A stretch of DNA of 64,000 nucleotides. Source: Flavobacteriales bacterium. GTDB lineage: Bacteria; Bacteroidota; Bacteroidia; Flavobacteriales_D; Sanyastnellaceae. Location: NCBI GenBank assembly GCA_002863125.1, contig PKEB01000019.1:1-64000 (forward strand), read 5' to 3'. The position numbers were made by a program, and so were the translations under genes. Under the pieces are notes generated by a model. That model was given only the letters and a program-made list of their open reading frames with translations. It did not search any database and was not told where the DNA came from. Below, in pieces: positions 62,347-64,000 of this stretch (position 1 is the stretch's first letter; the number at the start of each line of letters is the position of its first letter).

Positions 62347-63576
62347 ATGCGTAAGCTATCCATCCTCATGTTGCTTGACGGCGACTTCCCCCCAGACATC
62401 CGGGTACAAAAAGAAGCCGCTTCCCTTGTGGCGAGTGGTGTGAATGTTACGGTTTTTTCATCAAGGCGGCTGGACGCTTCCCCAGAGGAGGAGATCGATG
62501 GGATAAGGGTTGTAAGAATGAATATTCCCTCTATTTCAGACCAGTTCAATAAAAAGGGCTGGCATGATGTCTTTGGGGCAGTAAACTTCTTTTACCGCGA
62601 CATCTACAACGAAGTAATCAGGCTCGTGGATGGGAATTACGATGCTATCCATGTGCATGATCTTCCGCTCGCCCGAACAGGCATTGCGCTGGGAAAAAAA
62701 TTAAACTGCCCGTGTGTTTTGGACCTTCACGAGAACTATGCCGATGGACTGGACGTGTGGTCAGGATGGCAAAAAAATGTCCTGAAAAAAATCAAGAATG
62801 CATTGCTGTTCAACCCAGCACGTTGGTTGAGGTACGAGAAGAGGATGGTTCATCAGGTGGGTTTTGTCATCGCATCGGTACAGGAAATGCAAGATCGACT
62901 TATCAAAGAGCACGATTTGAGCCCGGCGAAAACCTTATTGGTTTCAAATACAGAGTATCGAGCTTTTCACCACGATCAACCTACGGTAGATTTTATAACG
63001 GAAGCTGATGATAACTACAACATCACCTATGTAGGAGGAATAGGGCCTCACAGGGGGGTTGACACCGCCATTCATGCCATGGAAGAAGTTGTCAAACACA
63101 TCCCAGAAGCACGCTTAAACATCATAGGAAGTGGAAGCGCGGGAACGATGGCGCAGCTCAAGCGAATCGTTATTGACAAAGAACTGGGTGAGGCCGTTGT
63201 TTTTCACGGGAAAGTTCCATTCAAAAGCGTGTCTGCGTGTATGACCCAATCAGACATCAACATTATTCCCCACAATTCAAATCGTCAGACAAACGCCGCA
63301 ATTCCCCATAAATTATTTCAGTCCATGTTGAGCCAAAAGCCCACGCTCGTTAGCGACTGTTCCCCCTTAAAAAGAACCATCGAATCCTGTGGAGGGGGTT
63401 GGATTTTTGAGGCTGATAGCCCTCTTTCTTGCGCTCAAAAGATTATAGAAATTCACCAATCAGGCTCAGAAATGAACACACGTATTCGTCGCGCTTATGA
63501 GGCGGCATCTGGCCCTTTGAGCTGGGAATCAACTGCAGAATCATTGGTCGCCTTTTACCAAAATCTCGCTAAATGA
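62347..63576 (+). CDS. Glycosyltransferase, GT4 family
   Basis: A 409-residue GT-B enzyme. The N-terminal acceptor domain begins SILMLLDGDFPPDIRVQKEA and has IHVHDLPLARTGIALGKKL. The C-terminal donor half has YVGGIGPHRGVDTAIHAMEE and NAAIPHKLFQSMLSQKPTLV. It resembles polysaccharide-assembly transferases; the linkage is not known. ATG at 62347 is chosen over a TTG at 62302. The stop overlaps the epimerase start by 4 bases (ATGA). Confidence 0.92.
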   Translation: MRKLSILMLLDGDFPPDIRVQKEAASLVASGVNVTVFSSRRLDASPEEEIDGIRVVRMNIPSISDQFNKKGWHDVFGAVNFFYRDIYNEVIRLVDGNYDAIHVHDLPLARTGIALGKKLNCPCVLDLHENYADGLDVWSGWQKNVLKKIKNALLFNPARWLRYEKRMVHQVGFVIASVQEMQDRLIKEHDLSPAKTLLVSNTEYRAFHHDQPTVDFITEADDNYNITYVGGIGPHRGVDTAIHAMEEVVKHIPEARLNIIGSGSAGTMAQLKRIVIDKELGEAVVFHGKVPFKSVSACMTQSDINIIPHNSNRQTNAAIPHKLFQSMLSQKPTLVSDCSPLKRTIESCGGGWIFEADSPLSCAQKIIEIHQSGSEMNTRIRRAYEAASGPLSWESTAESLVAFYQNLAK

Positions 63577-64000
63577 AAATTCTCATTTCCGTTGGCACCC
63601 GGCCCAACTTCATCAAAATAACCCGCTTCAAGGACGTGGCCAAAACCCTCGGTTTAAACGTTGAAATTGTGCACACCGGTCAGCACTATGACCAAAATAT
63701 GGCCAATGTGTTCTTTGACCAGTTTGACCTTCGACCAGACCATGTGATTCAGCTTAAAGAACAAGGCCCTGCAGGTCAAATTGGAGAGATGGTTGTAGAG
63801 CTGTCAAAATTGGCTGCTTCATCAAAGCCTGATGTTCTTTTGTCTCCTGGCGATGTTAATTCTACATTGGCCGCGGGTATCGCAGCGAACAAACTGGGGA
63901 TTCCCCTCGCACATTTGGAGAGCGGCCTCCGATCAAACGATCGGACCATGCCAGAGGAAATCAATCGAATCCTAGTCGACGAAATTTCTGATTACCTCTT
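63573..64000 (+). CDS. wecB: UDP-N-acetylglucosamine 2-epimerase (non-hydrolysing), cut by the window edge
   Basis: The first 142 codons of a WecB-type epimerase that makes UDP-ManNAc, a precursor of surface glycans. Seen motifs are SVGTRPNFIK at the start, HTGQHYDQNM, SPGDVNSTLA and LESGLRSNDRTMPEEINR. The rest lies beyond the right edge. It is co-translated with the preceding glycosyltransferase, which supports a polysaccharide locus continuing rightward. Confidence 0.93.
   Translation, partial: MKILISVGTRPNFIKITRFKDVAKTLGLNVEIVHTGQHYDQNMANVFFDQFDLRPDHVIQLKEQGPAGQIGEMVVELSKLAASSKPDVLLSPGDVNSTLAAGIAANKLGIPLAHLESGLRSNDRTMPEEINRILVDEISDYL

Noticed and set aside
60345-64000. Prophage or insertion-sequence origin of the A+T-rich block
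   Set aside because: No integrase, transposase or terminal repeats are seen; the genes are glycan-assembly types, so a variable surface locus fits better.

Overview
The window looks like a contiguous, gene-dense piece of a chromosome from a member of Bacteroidota, most likely order Flavobacteriales. The evidence is: type IX secretion (T9SS) C-terminal sorting domains of both the A kind (57.3-58.3 kb) and the gliding-motility/CHU_C B kind (20.2-23.9 kb); an Asp/Gly/Ser/Cys repeat protein typical of that order; a fused MurF-alanine racemase; a DUF3098 protein; a DUF5522 microprotein; a long urocanase; and promoters of the Bacteroidota TAnnTTTG type with few Shine-Dalgarno sites. Most of the window is G+C rich for this phylum. 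No gap between genes exceeds about 170 bp. I see no insertion sequence, prophage, CRISPR array or restriction cluster.

Layout. 0-6 kb: a secreted repeat protein cut by the left edge, then an Xaa-Pro aminopeptidase divergent from a RidA-like protein, tryptophan 2,3-dioxygenase and an M23 lipoprotein (peptide and tryptophan use). 6.2-11.8 kb: a complete SUF iron-sulfur operon, read leftward as sufA-B-C-D-S-E. 11.9-18.8 kb: ftsX, DUF3098, uppP and a lipoprotein, then an exported superoxide dismutase, an AsmA-like protein, a small conserved protein and rsmI. 18.8-24 kb: radA and a giant T9SS-exported protein. 24-32.8 kb: lepA, rlmN, a LytTR response regulator, a serine hydrolase, lipB, a sugar-phosphate isomerase and a TonB receptor. 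32.9-36.1 kb: lysS, a DUF59 protein and dxr. 36.1-40.1 kb: the translation block rplM-rpsI-rpsB-tsf, then pyrH-frr. 40.3-45 kb: a barrel/lamin-tail fusion with a lipoprotein partner, then tdk and murF-alr. 45-51.6 kb: a TetR-controlled tripartite RND efflux operon. 51.7-58.3 kb: a pentapeptide-repeat protein, hutU, a DUF5522 protein, a PLP enzyme, purF and a T9SS type A protein. 58.4-60.3 kb: tRNA-Leu(CAA) with its terminator, and typA. 60.3-64 kb: a more A+T-rich block with a sulfotransferase-like protein, two GT4 glycosyltransferases and the start of a UDP-GlcNAc 2-epimerase, which is probably the edge of a surface-polysaccharide locus.

How the genes work together. The catabolic genes (Xaa-Pro peptidase, tryptophan dioxygenase, urocanase) and the TonB receptor, T9SS proteins and efflux system suit an aerobic heterotroph living on proteinaceous matter. 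The rest is translation, iron-sulfur, envelope and nucleotide housekeeping.

I did not find a convincing undescribed multi-gene system. The most interesting signals are: a recurring promoter arrangement (TAnnTTTG-like box exactly 4 bases before ATG, six cases) that predicts leaderless mRNAs; a symmetric divergent promoter between the aminopeptidase and RidA genes; a DUF2490-like barrel fused to a lamin-tail domain next to a lipoprotein; and a 53-residue Cys-rich protein translationally coupled to urocanase.
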